Shown: positions 10,903-21,559 of the stretch, piece by piece
Position numbering within the stretch: position 1 is the first letter of the stretch
Layout of the letters: each line of letters starts with the position of its first letter
NCBI GenBank assembly: GCA_964035575.1
Contig: OZ037844.1
Coordinates: forward strand, 1,576,501 to 1,640,500
Direction of reading: 5' to 3'
Source: Rhynchopus sp. YZ270_cl-10
Lineage: Eukaryota; Euglenozoa; Diplonemea; Diplonemida; Diplonemidae
DNA length: 64,000 bases
Notes under the pieces: generated by a model
What the model saw: the letters and a program-made list of their open reading frames with translations, nothing else
Database searches by the model: none
Told to the model about the DNA's origin: nothing
Made by a program: the position numbers and the translations under genes

Positions 10903-13900
10903 ATGCGATGTGTGCACGCACTCTCACTTCTCTGCGTTGCGTTCGGTGCCCCTGTCCCACCCGAGCACTACCATTCGTACACACCTGACCCTGGGGTGGA
11001 GGTGAGTGGCCTCTGTGAGCGTAGTGGACACCTCGTCTTGGGCATGGCGGGGAAGATCCAGCAGCTTCGTTTCGACAATCCCTTGAAGCAGGTCGTGCAC
11101 GCAGGTGAGAAGGTGTTTGCAGACGTGGTGTCGTGGGTGCTGAGCAATGACGACGCTAACACGAACGGCGTGCTCACACTCATGACAACACCGACGGGAC
11201 TCAAGTACGCAAAGCTGTACACCCAGCAGCCAACGGCCCTGTTCACAGGCTCTGTCAAAATCCTGACAGGCTCCCCAAATGTGCGTTGCTCCAAAATAGA
11301 CCAGCACAAAAGCAACAGAGACTGGATGTATATGTGCTGTGATACACCTGTGCTCTACATTGGTCACGTATCATCCGGTGCACAAACAACAGTGGCACTC
11401 CCAGGGAACTGTGTCGACACGACGTATGACTCGAACAACCAGCGTCTGTACGTGGCACACCCAACTGGTGTGGTTGTGTATGATGCAGCAACGCCAAATG
11501 CATTAGTGGAGTTGCCTGCAAGAAACTTTGCGAAGGTGGGCATCGTGACGTTGCGGTACTTCAAAGACGACAACTTTCTGCTCATGTTTGCCGAAAGCCC
11601 AACATCGCCTGGTCAGACATCTGTGCAGACGTTTCCGCCCGACGGGACAGCGTACAATGACGAGATCAGCATTGGTGCTGCGTCACGGCTTGGGTGTATC
11701 AAAGGCTCAGCTGCAGTCGTCTACGACCAGACAGACACATACCGGTACAAGGCTGCAGCTTCTCTGGTAAACAAAGGTGCGATGCCAGGAGGTGTGTGGC
11801 AGGTGGGGCCTGGCACACCCACGATGTCGTGCATCTACTGTGAGACGAAGTGGCTGTTCTACATGTCGTACGACACACTGCATGTGTACTCCACTGACCC
11901 TTTGGTCGTGGCAGCTTGGACAGACGCTCCTCCCACGCAGGCACCACCAACTCCACTTCCACCACTGCCGACAACTGCACCTGCCACGTCTGCACCACTG
12001 ACACTTTCACCACCAACACCTGCACCTCTCACACCTGCCCCTGCCACACCTGCACCTCTCACACCATCTCCGCCGACGTCTTCACCCGCCACACTTGCTC
12101 CTGATACCTCTGCACCAGCGACACCATCGCCACCGACTCTTGCCCCTGCTACACCTGCACCTGACACACCATCACCACCAACACCTGCACCGCTGACGTC
12201 CTCACCACTGACATCTGCACCACTGACGTCTGCACCACTGACGTCCGCACCACTGACGTCCGCACCACTGACGTCCGCACCACTGACGTCCGCACCACTG
12301 ACGTCCGCACCACTGACGTCCGCACCACTGACGTCTGCACCACTGACATCTGCACCACTGACGTCCGCACCACTGACGTCTGCACCACTGACGTCCGCGC
12401 CACTTACGTCTGCACCACTGACATCTGCACCACTGACGTCCGCGCCACTTACGTCCGCACCACTGACGTCCGCACCACTGACGTCTGCACCACTGACGTC
12501 CGCACCACTGACGTCCGCACCACTGACGTCTGCACCACTGACGTCCGCGCCACTTACGTCTGCACCACTGACGTCCGCGCCACTTACGTCCGCACCACTG
12601 ACGTCTGCACCGCTGACGCCGCCACCTCTCACTTCTGTGCCTGCAACACCTGCACAGGTGACACTTACGCCCACGACATCTCCTGCAACAACTGTGCCAG
12701 TAACATCGTCACCACCTACATCTTCACCTGCAACACCTTCGCCACCAACGGTTGCACCCACAACCCCTTCACCCCCAACAACATCACCTGCGACACCATC
12801 ACCCCCAACACTCGCACCTGCCACACCTCTACCTGCAACATCTGCACCTGGGACTGCAGGACCTACCGCAGTGCCACTGACCCCTGCGCCTGCAACACCG
12901 TCGCCACCAACACTTGCACCTGTAACACCCGCACCAGCGACACCTCTCCCACAAACAGCAACGCCCACAACGTTGCCTGCCACCGCACTGCCTGCAGGCA
13001 CCACATTGGCACCACCGACACCTGCACCAACAACACTGCCCCCGCTGACGCTGTCGCCACCTACACTGGCACCACCAACACACGCGCCGCTAACAGCACT
13101 GCCACTCACACCCCTGCCACCGACCTCGCAGCCCTTGGCTTCTTCGGCACCAACAGATGCTGCTTCGCCAAGCAGCCTTGCTTCTGAGGAGTCTGTGGGT
13201 AGCAGTGACAGTGGCAATGGCAGTGGCAGTGGCAGTGGGAAGCTCGACTACGTACGTGCACACCACAGTGAAGACGTCGTGGAAGAAATGGAAATTGTAG
13301 GGGTCACAACAAAAGTGGTCTCCGGAGTGTCCAGTGCAGCGTCTGTCGTGTCCGGAGCCTCTGCCGGGTCAGCCCTTCGTCTTGCTGTGGTGGGGCAGCT
13401 GTGCAAGCTTGGCCAGCCGATGGAGGAAAGGACGTACCCACTGCTGCTGCACCCGACACAGTGGGTGCTGTTTGGGTCGCAAGCAGCTGGGGTTGTGGTG
13501 GGTAACTTTGTGATCACTGTCGCGTTCTGGTTTGTGATGTGCATTGTTGTGCAGGCCGTGTTCTACACTGGCTACTACAAGGGTATGGATGTCATGGGTC
13601 TGTGTGCATTCCCTTCGTCACCGCTGTTTGTGTTCCAGTTTCTCCTGCAAGGAACGGCACTTGGTGCGATGGCACTGCTGTTCTACCCACCGTCAACACC
13701 ACTCTTCCTGCTTGGCGCTGCGAGTCTTATGTTCTGCTGTGTTGTGCCGTTCTACGTGCTGTACTCTGTGTGCAACGGCGTTCCCCGGAAGGCGTACTAC
13801 CTGCACGACGTGGACGTGGACAGGAAGACGTGGCTGAGTGCACTGATCGGGCCTGGTGAGTGGGTGAGCAGGTTTGAGACGAACATGTGGTCGTACCGCT

Positions 13901-14625
13901 ACGCAGCAGTGGTGCGTCCGTACCGACAGGAGTGGGCGTGCTACTCGTTTGTTGAGATGGCGGCAAGTCTGACTGTGGCAGCTGTGGACAGCACGACTGC
14001 ACACAGCCTTGTTGCCTGTGGACACCAGAAGACGGGGAGTGCTGTGGTCTTCATTGTGCTTCTCGTTGCGGAGATATACGCGTGGCCACATGCACGTGCA
14101 CGTGACGGGTACATGCTGCCTGCGTTCCAATGCATGCAGGCGTCTGCACTGCTGCTTATGGCTACGGGGTACTACGTTGAGAACACAGACTACTGGACGT
14201 TTGGTGCGGCAGCCAAACTGCTTGTTGCGTGTGCAGGGGTGCTTGTCCTCAAGGTTGTGCTGGACGTGTGTTCTGAGGTTCACGTCTACTGCACAGGGCG
14301 CAGGGACAGGCTGCACGAGCTTGCACTGCAGCCGAAGGTTGATGTGGAGGTGCCGGCGACACCAGCGCTAGAGATAGTGCGGACGCCACCTGCCAGGCAC
14401 GTCTCTGACGTGCAGCTGTCGCACTACTCCTTCGTGTCGATGCCGAGCTCCTCCTGCCTGCACGCCGAATCCTTCGATGAGGTGTCTCTGCCTCCTGGCC
14501 GTGCCATGTCCAGAGGAATGTTGGACGTAGGTGTGCTGTCCACAGCAGACGCATCGTCACGCCACAGTGGCTACTTCGACATGCCGTACGAGAGCAGACG
14601 GCGGAATTCAAACTTCACTGTCTGA
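10903..14625 (+). CDS. Mucin-stalk 7-TM surface protein, copy 2 (complete)
   Basis: The ATG opens MRCVHALSLLC, a typical signal peptide that also begins copy 3, which supports this start. Residues about 20-345 form a secreted ectodomain with short strand-rich segments and several Cys; a beta-propeller-like fold is possible but only inferred. Residues about 346-760 are a Pro/Thr stalk containing about 27 tandem LTSAP pentapeptides. A Ser/Gly linker leads to about seven membrane segments (residues about 853-1132) with the family's [16 protein letters not shown] and [12 protein letters not shown] loop. The Ser-rich tail ends SRRRNSNFTV, with a possible basophilic kinase site. The gene follows the foldback element and a poly-C/pyrimidine tract ending in AG (about 10783-10813) that could serve trans-splicing. 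Function unknown; an adhesive or sensory surface protein is a reasonable guess. The 1240-residue frame has no defect. Confidence 0.88.
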   Translation: MRCVHALSLLCVAFGAPVPPEHYHSYTPDPGVEVSGLCERSGHLVLGMAGKIQQLRFDNPLKQVVHAGEKVFADVVSWVLSNDDANTNGVLTLMTTPTGLKYAKLYTQQPTALFTGSVKILTGSPNVRCSKIDQHKSNRDWMYMCCDTPVLYIGHVSSGAQTTVALPGNCVDTTYDSNNQRLYVAHPTGVVVYDAATPNALVELPARNFAKVGIVTLRYFKDDNFLLMFAESPTSPGQTSVQTFPPDGTAYNDEISIGAASRLGCIKGSAAVVYDQTDTYRYKAAASLVNKGAMPGGVWQVGPGTPTMSCIYCETKWLFYMSYDTLHVYSTDPLVVAAWTDAPPTQAPPTPLPPLPTTAPATSAPLTLSPPTPAPLTPAPATPAPLTPSPPTSSPATLAPDTSAPATPSPPTLAPATPAPDTPSPPTPAPLTSSPLTSAPLTSAPLTSAPLTSAPLTSAPLTSAPLTSAPLTSAPLTSAPLTSAPLTSAPLTSAPLTSAPLTSAPLTSAPLTSAPLTSAPLTSAPLTSAPLTSAPLTSAPLTSAPLTSAPLTSAPLTSAPLTSAPLTSAPLTPPPLTSVPATPAQVTLTPTTSPATTVPVTSSPPTSSPATPSPPTVAPTTPSPPTTSPATPSPPTLAPATPLPATSAPGTAGPTAVPLTPAPATPSPPTLAPVTPAPATPLPQTATPTTLPATALPAGTTLAPPTPAPTTLPPLTLSPPTLAPPTHAPLTALPLTPLPPTSQPLASSAPTDAASPSSLASEESVGSSDSGNGSGSGSGKLDYVRAHHSEDVVEEMEIVGVTTKVVSGVSSAASVVSGASAGSALRLAVVGQLCKLGQPMEERTYPLLLHPTQWVLFGSQAAGVVVGNFVITVAFWFVMCIVVQAVFYTGYYKGMDVMGLCAFPSSPLFVFQFLLQGTALGAMALLFYPPSTPLFLLGAASLMFCCVVPFYVLYSVCNGVPRKAYYLHDVDVDRKTWLSALIGPGEWVSRFETNMWSYRYAAVVRPYRQEWACYSFVEMAASLTVAAVDSTTAHSLVACGHQKTGSAVVFIVLLVAEIYAWPHARARDGYMLPAFQCMQASALLLMATGYYVENTDYWTFGAAAKLLVACAGVLVLKVVLDVCSEVHVYCTGRRDRLHELALQPKVDVEVPATPALEIVRTPPARHVSDVQLSHYSFVSMPSSSCLHAESFDEVSLPPGRAMSRGMLDVGVLSTADASSRHSGYFDMPYESRRRNSNFTV
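12205..12612 (+). repeat. 15-bp tandem array coding (LTSAP)n
   Basis: About 27 units of a CTGACGTCCGCACCA-type 15-mer, differing mostly at silent positions (CTG/CTT, TCC/TCT, GCA/GCG). It lies inside the stalk of copy 2 and is absent from copies 1, 3 and 4, so it expanded locally. Confidence 0.9.
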
Positions 14626-15087
14626 ACACATAGCTTATGGGTGGTCGTTTTTGCCACGTCAAGCAGGTCTCATCTGATATGCATGTACACATATGTTTCG
14701 TGCACACTATGCGAATTTGACCTACTAACGGGCATTGGGGTTTCCATTCCCTTCTGTGCCGTCTGGTGCAATACCCTAGGTGCATGGACTCATTTCCCAT
14801 TTCTCATTTCTGAAGGCTGTGATTGGTCCTTTGCGCATGCAAAGGTGTGTCCCCCCTATAATCTGTTATTGCGAACGTTTCTTTTACTAATGTATGTGGG
14901 GTAAGCGCGCTTGGGCAAGGATCTTGTTTTCCCGTTCTCTTTGCAAACCCCGCTTCCTCAATTTAGCTCTCTATAAATTTTTGTCATTCCATCAGATCTA
15001 TTTTGTGGCGTGCAAGAAACACTCGCGATTTTGTTTTTTGTTTTTTTGTTTTTTTGTTTTCCTTGGTGGCTGTGGTCCGGAATCTGT
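14626..15087. other. Spacer and 3' flank of copy 2
   Basis: AT-rich non-coding sequence with a GT/T-rich run near 15020-15060. No gene seen. Confidence 0.4.
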
Positions 15088-15425
15088 TACACCTTTGGGT
15101 TACGGTGTGCCGCCTGACGTCCATGCAAAAAATCCCTCAGAGAGGGTAAGACCCAACTGTCGGTCCAGCATGGGACGCCAAGAGACGTTGTGCCCACCTG
15201 CTCTCTTGTCTCCAGAATCGTTCACTAAGCATTGGGTGAAGCGGACGGGGGTACCTTTAAGCTCATAACTCAACGGAAAGTAGACGTACGCCCCCTCGTT
15301 CACACTACGGTACGAGTAACCCATTAGGTTGCCTTGTAACAACTTGTGTTGTTGGTCGCAGGGTATTTTGTGCTTTCATCCGGATATCGTGCATCGTACG
15401 TGGGTGCCTGCATCAATAACTACCA
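15088..15425. repeat. Dispersed repeat family R, copy 1
   Basis: It matches about 60058-60470 over most of its length: CCTTTGGGTTACGGTGTGC, then GCCCAACTGTCGGT, GCATTGGGTGAAGCG and a 3' block with GCAGGGTA and CATCCGGAT. Partial copies lie near 20828, 58385, 61625 and 61835. No shared reading frame survives in all copies. Identity unknown. Confidence 0.75.
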
Positions 15426-15810
15426 TTTTTTTTTTTTTTTTTGTTTTCACTGCGTCGGAGATTTTGTCTTTTACCATAAAGCAGAGCATACGTTACGTGA
15501 TCAGGTTTTGGCTGTCTCTGACCAGTACAATAGAAAATTGCGGGCCAGAAGTGCTTTTTTTTTAACCCGGATTATTTCCCCATTATTCCCTTAGTAAAGT
15601 ACCCAGATCACATATGGAAAGGAGTTTGTGCGGTCGGGTATGTTGGTCTTTCTCACCTTTTTTTTCCCTTGTTCTTTTGGTGGCTAAGCATAACAACTTC
15701 GAATTTCTCCCCCCCTTTCCCCCTTATCTTGTATGGTCAGCTTTTTTGCGTGCGTACGTTTGTCTCTTTTACTTTTACCTTTTTTCTTTTTCTTTTTCTT
15801 TTCTTTTTTT
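15426..15810. other. AT-rich spacer
   Basis: Poly-T and C-rich tracts; no gene seen. Confidence 0.4.
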
Positions 15811-16549
15811 GGTGTGGCTGAAACCAGCAAATTTCACTGCTAAAGAACTGCTAACAAACTGCTAAATAATACCCTTTTTTTAGGGGTGGTGTATAAAAAC
15901 ATTTTTTTACCTTGGTTTTTCCACTCCCCCTGTTGGCGCGCCTCCACTCTTGCATACCCATGTGTGACCCCACCGTTGAACGCAATCGACTCGCTGAGTC
16001 AAAAGAACGCACAGAACGGGGCTGGTAAAAATCACGAAAAACGCGTACCGTGCGCCTGCGGCGCCCACAACGTGAGTTTTTCCCCTGAGTATACTGTGTA
16101 TACTGTGTATACTGTGTATACTGTGTATACTGTGTATACTGTGTATACTGTGTATACTGTGTATACTGTGTATACTGTGTATACTGTGTATACTGTGTAT
16201 ACTGTGTATACTGTGTATACTGTGTATACTGTGTATACTGTGTATACTGTGTATACTGTGTATACTGTGTATACTGTGTATACTGTGTATACTGTGTATA
16301 CTGTGTATACTGCGGAAATTGACCAAAAACGAGAACTTGTCCATTTCGGCGAATTGACCCCACCACTGGCCGGACGGATTCCGGAAATGCAAATGCCGGC
16401 GTTAAAAAGCTCACCAACGAAAAAAAAAAAAAATTTTTCCAACACCCGTGGGGAAAAAATTTTTTATACACCACCCCCCCAAAAATGCATGCTAACAAAG
16501 TGCTAACAAACTGCTAAATAATACCCTTTTTTTTGGGTTCAGCCACACC
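15811..16549. mobile_element. Composite inverted-repeat element
   Basis: The outer ends GGTGTGGCTGAA and TTCAGCCACACC match those of the small unit at 9260. Within it lies a second inverted pair, GGTGGTGTATAAAAA (from about 15885) and TTTTTATACACCACC (ending about 16475). A direct repeat, CTAACAAACTGCTAAATAAT, lies outside the inner pair on both sides. This suggests one element nested in another. The inner part holds the 9-bp array and an inverted copy of the TTTCCGGAAT/GGTGGGGTCA motif found at 61-62.6 kb. No transposase frame. Confidence 0.7.
16090..16313. repeat. 9-bp tandem array (TATACTGTG)n, about 25 copies
   Basis: Near-perfect 9-mers, each junction containing the palindrome GTATAC. 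Because 9 is a multiple of 3, several frames on both strands stay open across the array; these are not genes. Confidence 0.95.
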
Positions 16550-16796
16550 ATTTTTTCTTTTTTTTTTCTTCTTCTTTTTGTGAACACACTCATGCTTCTG
16601 TTCGCCCTGAGCAGATGGTACATGAATTCCTTTTAGAAAGATGTGTAAACACGCGAGGCAAATTCTCTCAACTCTTTAATCTGCCTCTACCCATGACCGA
16701 TGGGGCGTTTGCACTTTCAACTCTCCCCCCAGGTCCCCTTGGGAAGATCGACTAAGCACGAGAGGATTAGGTTCTTCTCATATTTGTGTGTATTTT
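16550..16796. other. Spacer with two dispersed hairpins
   Basis: Poly-T tracts plus two members of the short hairpin family (about 16700-16730 and 16751-16780). Confidence 0.4.
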
Positions 16797-17941
16797 TCAT
16801 AGATGGTAGTCGGGCCGACTCGGGCCGACCACTTTTCGTTATTTTTTTTTTCAAAAATTTTTTTTTCAGGGTCGGGCCGAGTCGAAAAAACTCGGCCCGA
16901 CTCAAAAAAAAGTCGGCCCGAGTCGGGCCGAGTCGAATTTTTTTTGGTTTTTTTTTTTGTTTTGTTTTTTTTTGGCTTTTTTTTTTTTGGAAAAGATTTT
17001 ACTGTGGGGGGGCCGACGGGACCCGAGTCGGGCCGACTCGGGCTGACTCGGGCCGAGTTTTTTTTTCGACTCGGGCCGACTTTTTTTTAAAAAAAAAATT
17101 TTTTTTTCGACTCGGCCCGAGTCGGCCCGACCAGGGTCCTCAAGGGGGTGCAAAAAAAATTTTTTGCACCCAAAAAAAAAAAAATAAAAAATTCGGGGGG
17201 TGCAAAAAATATTTTTGCACCCCCCAAAAAAAAAGTTTTTTTGGGGCGAAAAAATTTTTTTGAGGGGGTATTTCAGGCTTCAGCAGGGATTCTCTGGCAT
17301 TTCGTCAGCACCACAACGGACACAGCCAAGCACCACTCGGTGGCTGTCACACTCACAATGTGTGAAAGTGGTGCCAGGGATGCACCCTGCGATTGTCGCC
17401 ACCTTTAGCAGTTCCAGGAAAGCAAGCGAAGTGATTATGTGGAAGTGTATTTCGTTTTATGCATGGGTACTGAGTATAATTTTCCGCGCTGCGCTCGCGG
17501 AGGTACACCTTAAAAATTTTTTCCGCTCGCTTCGCTCGCGGAAAGACACCCCAAATGTGAAATAAAAAAACGGGCGCAGGAAAATTTTTTGGAGCCTCCC
17601 ACGATTTCACAAAAACCCAAAAAAAAAATAGCGTCAGGCCCTGGTTTCCCCATTTTCCCGTGAATTTTCACACCTCTTCCAACTTTGTCAGGGAGGAGCG
17701 CGCGCGAAGCGCGCGCGACGACCGCTTGTGTGGGGGAGAAAGCTCGGAATAGACTTTTCTGAAGGGTTTTGTACAGAAAAAAATTTGCACCCCTAAAATT
17801 CCCAGAGGGGGGTGCAGGCTGAGGACCCTGGGCCCGACTTTTGAAAAAAAAAAAAAAAAAAAAAAAAAAGTCGGCCCGAGTCGGCCCGACTCCCAGATTT
17901 TCCAAAAACTCGGCCCGACTCGGGCCGACTACCATCTATGA
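16797..17941. mobile_element. Foldback element rich in TCGGGCCGA motifs
   Basis: The ends TCATAGATGGTAGTCGG and CCGACTACCATCTATGA are complementary. The subterminal zones are arrays of the near-palindrome TCGGGCCGA, separated by poly-T/A. A second inverted pair with AGGGTCCTCA and TGAGGACCCT (about 17133 and 17821) and GGGGTGCA segments suggests a nested element. The interior repeats CGCTCGCGG and GCGCGCGAAGCGCGCG hairpins also found near 5240-5600, 43150 and 63560. No coding capacity. Confidence 0.75.
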
Positions 17942-20827
17942 TTTTTTTTATATAGGAAACTTCTTGTCCTTCTTGTCTTCCCTCCCCCTGAACACCGTTC
18001 CTTCCCTCACGTCTATTAGATGTGGTGTGCACGAGAGGCACGCTCATCTTTCAAGTTTTTTTTTTTTTTTTGTTTTATTCCTTCAGTGGCTTCTGCTAGA
18101 GCGTGGCGGGGGAGAACGGTGTCCCAGGCATTTGGGGTAGGCTTTCATTTATCCAGAACGAAAAAAAAAAACAGCGAATTTTTATTTTTTAAAAACGGAC
18201 AGTGGAGACTTGTACAGGTGGCAACTACACTATTCCAACAATTTTTCAAAAAAGAAAAAAAGAAAAATTCTTTTAAAAAATACAGAAGTCATCTTCATCT
18301 CCTCTCCCCTTCTTTTGCTTGCATCGTCCAGGGGAGGCATTTTTACATCCCCTTTATCCATTGACTACTCTCTCTCTCCTGCTCTGTTTTTTTACTTTTG
18401 TCGGGGGGGTCTCTAGTCCATTTGCGCACTTTTTGTATTTCAAGTCATCCCTTCTACACATCATTGGCGCATGTGGACTTGAGCCCACCGTTATCGACTC
18501 TTTATTCATCGCGTTACATCATGCTCATGCGCGAACACTACATTCGTGCGTGCAAAATATTACAAAAAAAACTCAGGTCTGCGGATGTGGTAATATCCCA
18601 GGCAAAAGCCCTTAGTGCAAATTACACACAACAGCCGATGCGGTCGCATCATTCCAATAATGATTGTGACCTGGTGAGAAGCAGCTCTGCATTGATACCT
18701 TCACTTTCTGTTGAACACAGTTCATCTTAGTTACAAAACCGACCTTCCCTTTCTTTGTGACTAAGCACGAGAGGCTTAGGTTCTGGTCCCGATTTTTTAA
18801 TTTTTTTGGTATTTTAAACTGTGGTGTTGTGATATTCTTGTCTTGTCCTTCTCCTTTTTCAAGGCGAATAGGCGCGTGTGGACGCCTGGGTGTACCTTGC
18901 AAAAAGGAAAAAAAAAAAAAAAAAAAACGTTTTTGTCTTCTTTTTGAACTGAGTTGTGCAGTGTGGCACATTCATTTTTTATCAAAAGGTTCTTAGGTCG
19001 AAACTTTCCTCCCCTTTTTTTACAATTTTTTATTTTGCTTTTTTTCTCGTATTTCACGATTGATTCCTTTTTTAGGATATCTGCATCCATTGGGGTTTCA
19101 TCAAAATGCATAAATTTCAAAGAACGTAGTAGGCGTGGACTGCCTATGTCTAACACCACTCTACCTGTGCTTGGCAATGTGGCATGGCAACTTCTTAGAA
19201 TCTAGCATGTTCTTACGCATTGCGAAAAAAGTCACTTTTGTCGACGTTTATCAGTTCCTTTTTCCATTGTTTAAACGGTATTTTTTAGATGCGTGATTTT
19301 TTCCCCCAACCTTTCTTACTGTAGGGTCAACACTCAGGATGGTGAGGTATAGTATTGACGGGGTAAAGGGTGCAAAAACCGGATTTTGGGGAAAATTTTG
19401 GCTGGTGCTTACGGAAATCGGTCAATCCCCCACCCCCCGCGGAGAACCAATTATTTTTATTTCTTTTCTGAAAAGTCAAATTTTGGGTAATTCCTGCACG
19501 GTAACATCGCCCGTTGTTGTGCGTTGGTCTTTGCCTTTGTGTTATGTATGCATCAAAAACGTTCATTCGACTTTTTTTTTTGTTTGATTTTTTCCCCCCA
19601 ATTCCCCTCATCGCTTTTCGAAGCAACGATAGAAAATAAATGTTATGTGCTCTACTCTCTAGCTTTCTGTTTTCCAGACAAAAGCTGATAAACGTACTTT
19701 GATGAGGGAACGTGGAATAAAGTTTTCTGCCACCATCCCGCTAGTCCAACCAAATTGGCTAGGGGGGATTGTTGACACAAATAGTCCATGTTCCCAATAT
19801 CAATACGGTTTGACTTAGTCGACCCACGCGATAGATGAAAGAAGATCTGTAAGTGTTCTCTGGCTAAGTGAGGTGCTGATCGGGCAGCGCAACATTTTAA
19901 ACCCCATTTTTTGTTTTGTTTTTCGCGATTCCTTTTTTCCCCCCGTTCGTTACGATTTTTTTTAAACTCCTTTCGACACAATACTGTATCCCGAGGAAAG
20001 TTAAGGCAACCCCGGTAATCACGCAGAACAACAAATTAAGGTTTATCGTTGCTTACCTTTTCTAGGTTACGGTGTTTTGACACCTTCGACTTCACGTTCG
20101 TTCAGATGGGAGCGCATATTTATTAGTTTAGTTTTTTTTTTTTGGTCTAAGTTTGCGTGCCACGAGGCGTGCACAACGTTGTCCCCCACTCCCCATTTCT
20201 TTTAGATCTGTCTCAGCACGACAGAAGCACACGAGGTTTTCCGAGGTCAGCATCTTACCACCCTGCAGGACTGCACGGTTCGGGTCCACTCACGGCGTAC
20301 ACCAACACAGCGGCGTCAGGGGGACTACTAGTGGAACCATCTTAAAAAACTAGTCATTTGGTCACCCTGACCAGTCCGCGCGTGAAGGTGTGCTGTTCAC
20401 GAGAGGGCTTTTTTCCGTCTTCCGTTGACACCTGATCTTTTTTTTCATTCTGAAAGAGTTCAGTTCGTGCGATCTTTTTGTTTTTTTGTTTTGTTTTGTT
20501 TTTCACTCTCATATCTTGTCCTTATCTTAGCTCAGACGGAGACACAATTTGGGGAGATTTTGTTAGGTTTTGTGCCATATTCTTCTCCCCTCACCGGGCG
20601 GAAGCAGGGCTTAGGAACCACGTCAGATATTTCCCCTCACTCCGGGTGCTTCATTTCGAACGGGAAGGTGCGCTAAGCTAGGCGAGAGGCTTAGGACCAC
20701 CTTGCTCAGAGCAATATTAGGTGATCGCTTTTTATTTTATTTTGTGTTTTTTATATTTCACCTCCACTTTTTTTTCCACCAATTCTCTCCACCCCCTGCC
20801 TTATTCTGTGTTTCCTTTTTCTTTTAA
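17942..20827. other. AT-rich intergenic stretch
   Basis: No credible gene. Poly-T and pyrimidine runs alternate with short dispersed hairpins near 18016, 18761, 20157 and 20670. The small open frames here are low-complexity and lack recognisable domains. Confidence 0.5.
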
Positions 20828-21035
20828 GCGTTGGGTGAAGCGAACGGGAGTACCTGCAAGCTTCGCCACTCTTCAGCAGAAGGTGGGTTGTGCACCTGCC
20901 CCGTTCACACTACGCCACCGGTGCCCCATTGGGCTTCCTTTTTACATCTTCTGTTGTTGGCCGCAGGGTACTTTGAGCCTTCATCTGCGGAGGGCTGACA
21001 TCGCGGGTCAGTCAACCGGTAATGCAATCCAACAA
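20828..21035. repeat. Dispersed repeat family R, copy 2 (3' half)
   Basis: Starts at GCGTTGGGTGAAGCGAACGG and runs through TTGGCCGCAGGGTACTTTG and a diverged CATCCGGAT block, matching the 3' half of the copy at 60058-60470. Confidence 0.7.
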
Positions 21036-21559
21036 CTCTTCTTCTGTTTAAAAGATGTGTTTTGCACGAAAGGCACATTCATTTCAACTTTACTGTTTAT
21101 AAAGCTCAAAAGCAAAAGCCCATTCTTCCCTTTCTTTGAACACAACACCCCTGATGTCCCCTTGTCAAGCCGGCTACCAGGACCTGGAGATACGGAGACA
21201 CCTGCATCCTATGATAGGATCTACACCTTTTTTCTGCAGTGTAGTCGTTTCGTTGTGGCCACAGACTCCCATCGTCCTGGGGAACTTCTATCGTAGTGTG
21301 TGTGTGTGTGGGCACAGCGTTCTTGAGGTTGTTCCAGGTGTCCAGGTGATGCGATTCGATCGTCGGAACCATGCAGTAGAGTAATCCCTTGGCAATGTCT
21401 GCTTGTCTGACCGACTGCCATGTGTTGCGGCAGAAACTGCCCACATCTCCACATCTGTTTTCAAAGGATATTTTTTTTGGTTTTGTAAAAAAAACACCTC
21501 ATAACAGCATTACACTCCACCATATCCAGACACAGCGCATCCTGAAGGTGCGTGCAGGC

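Noticed and set aside
15851-16506. Open frames with YTV, IHS or TQY repeats
   Set aside because: Produced on both strands by a 9-bp tandem array whose length is a multiple of three.
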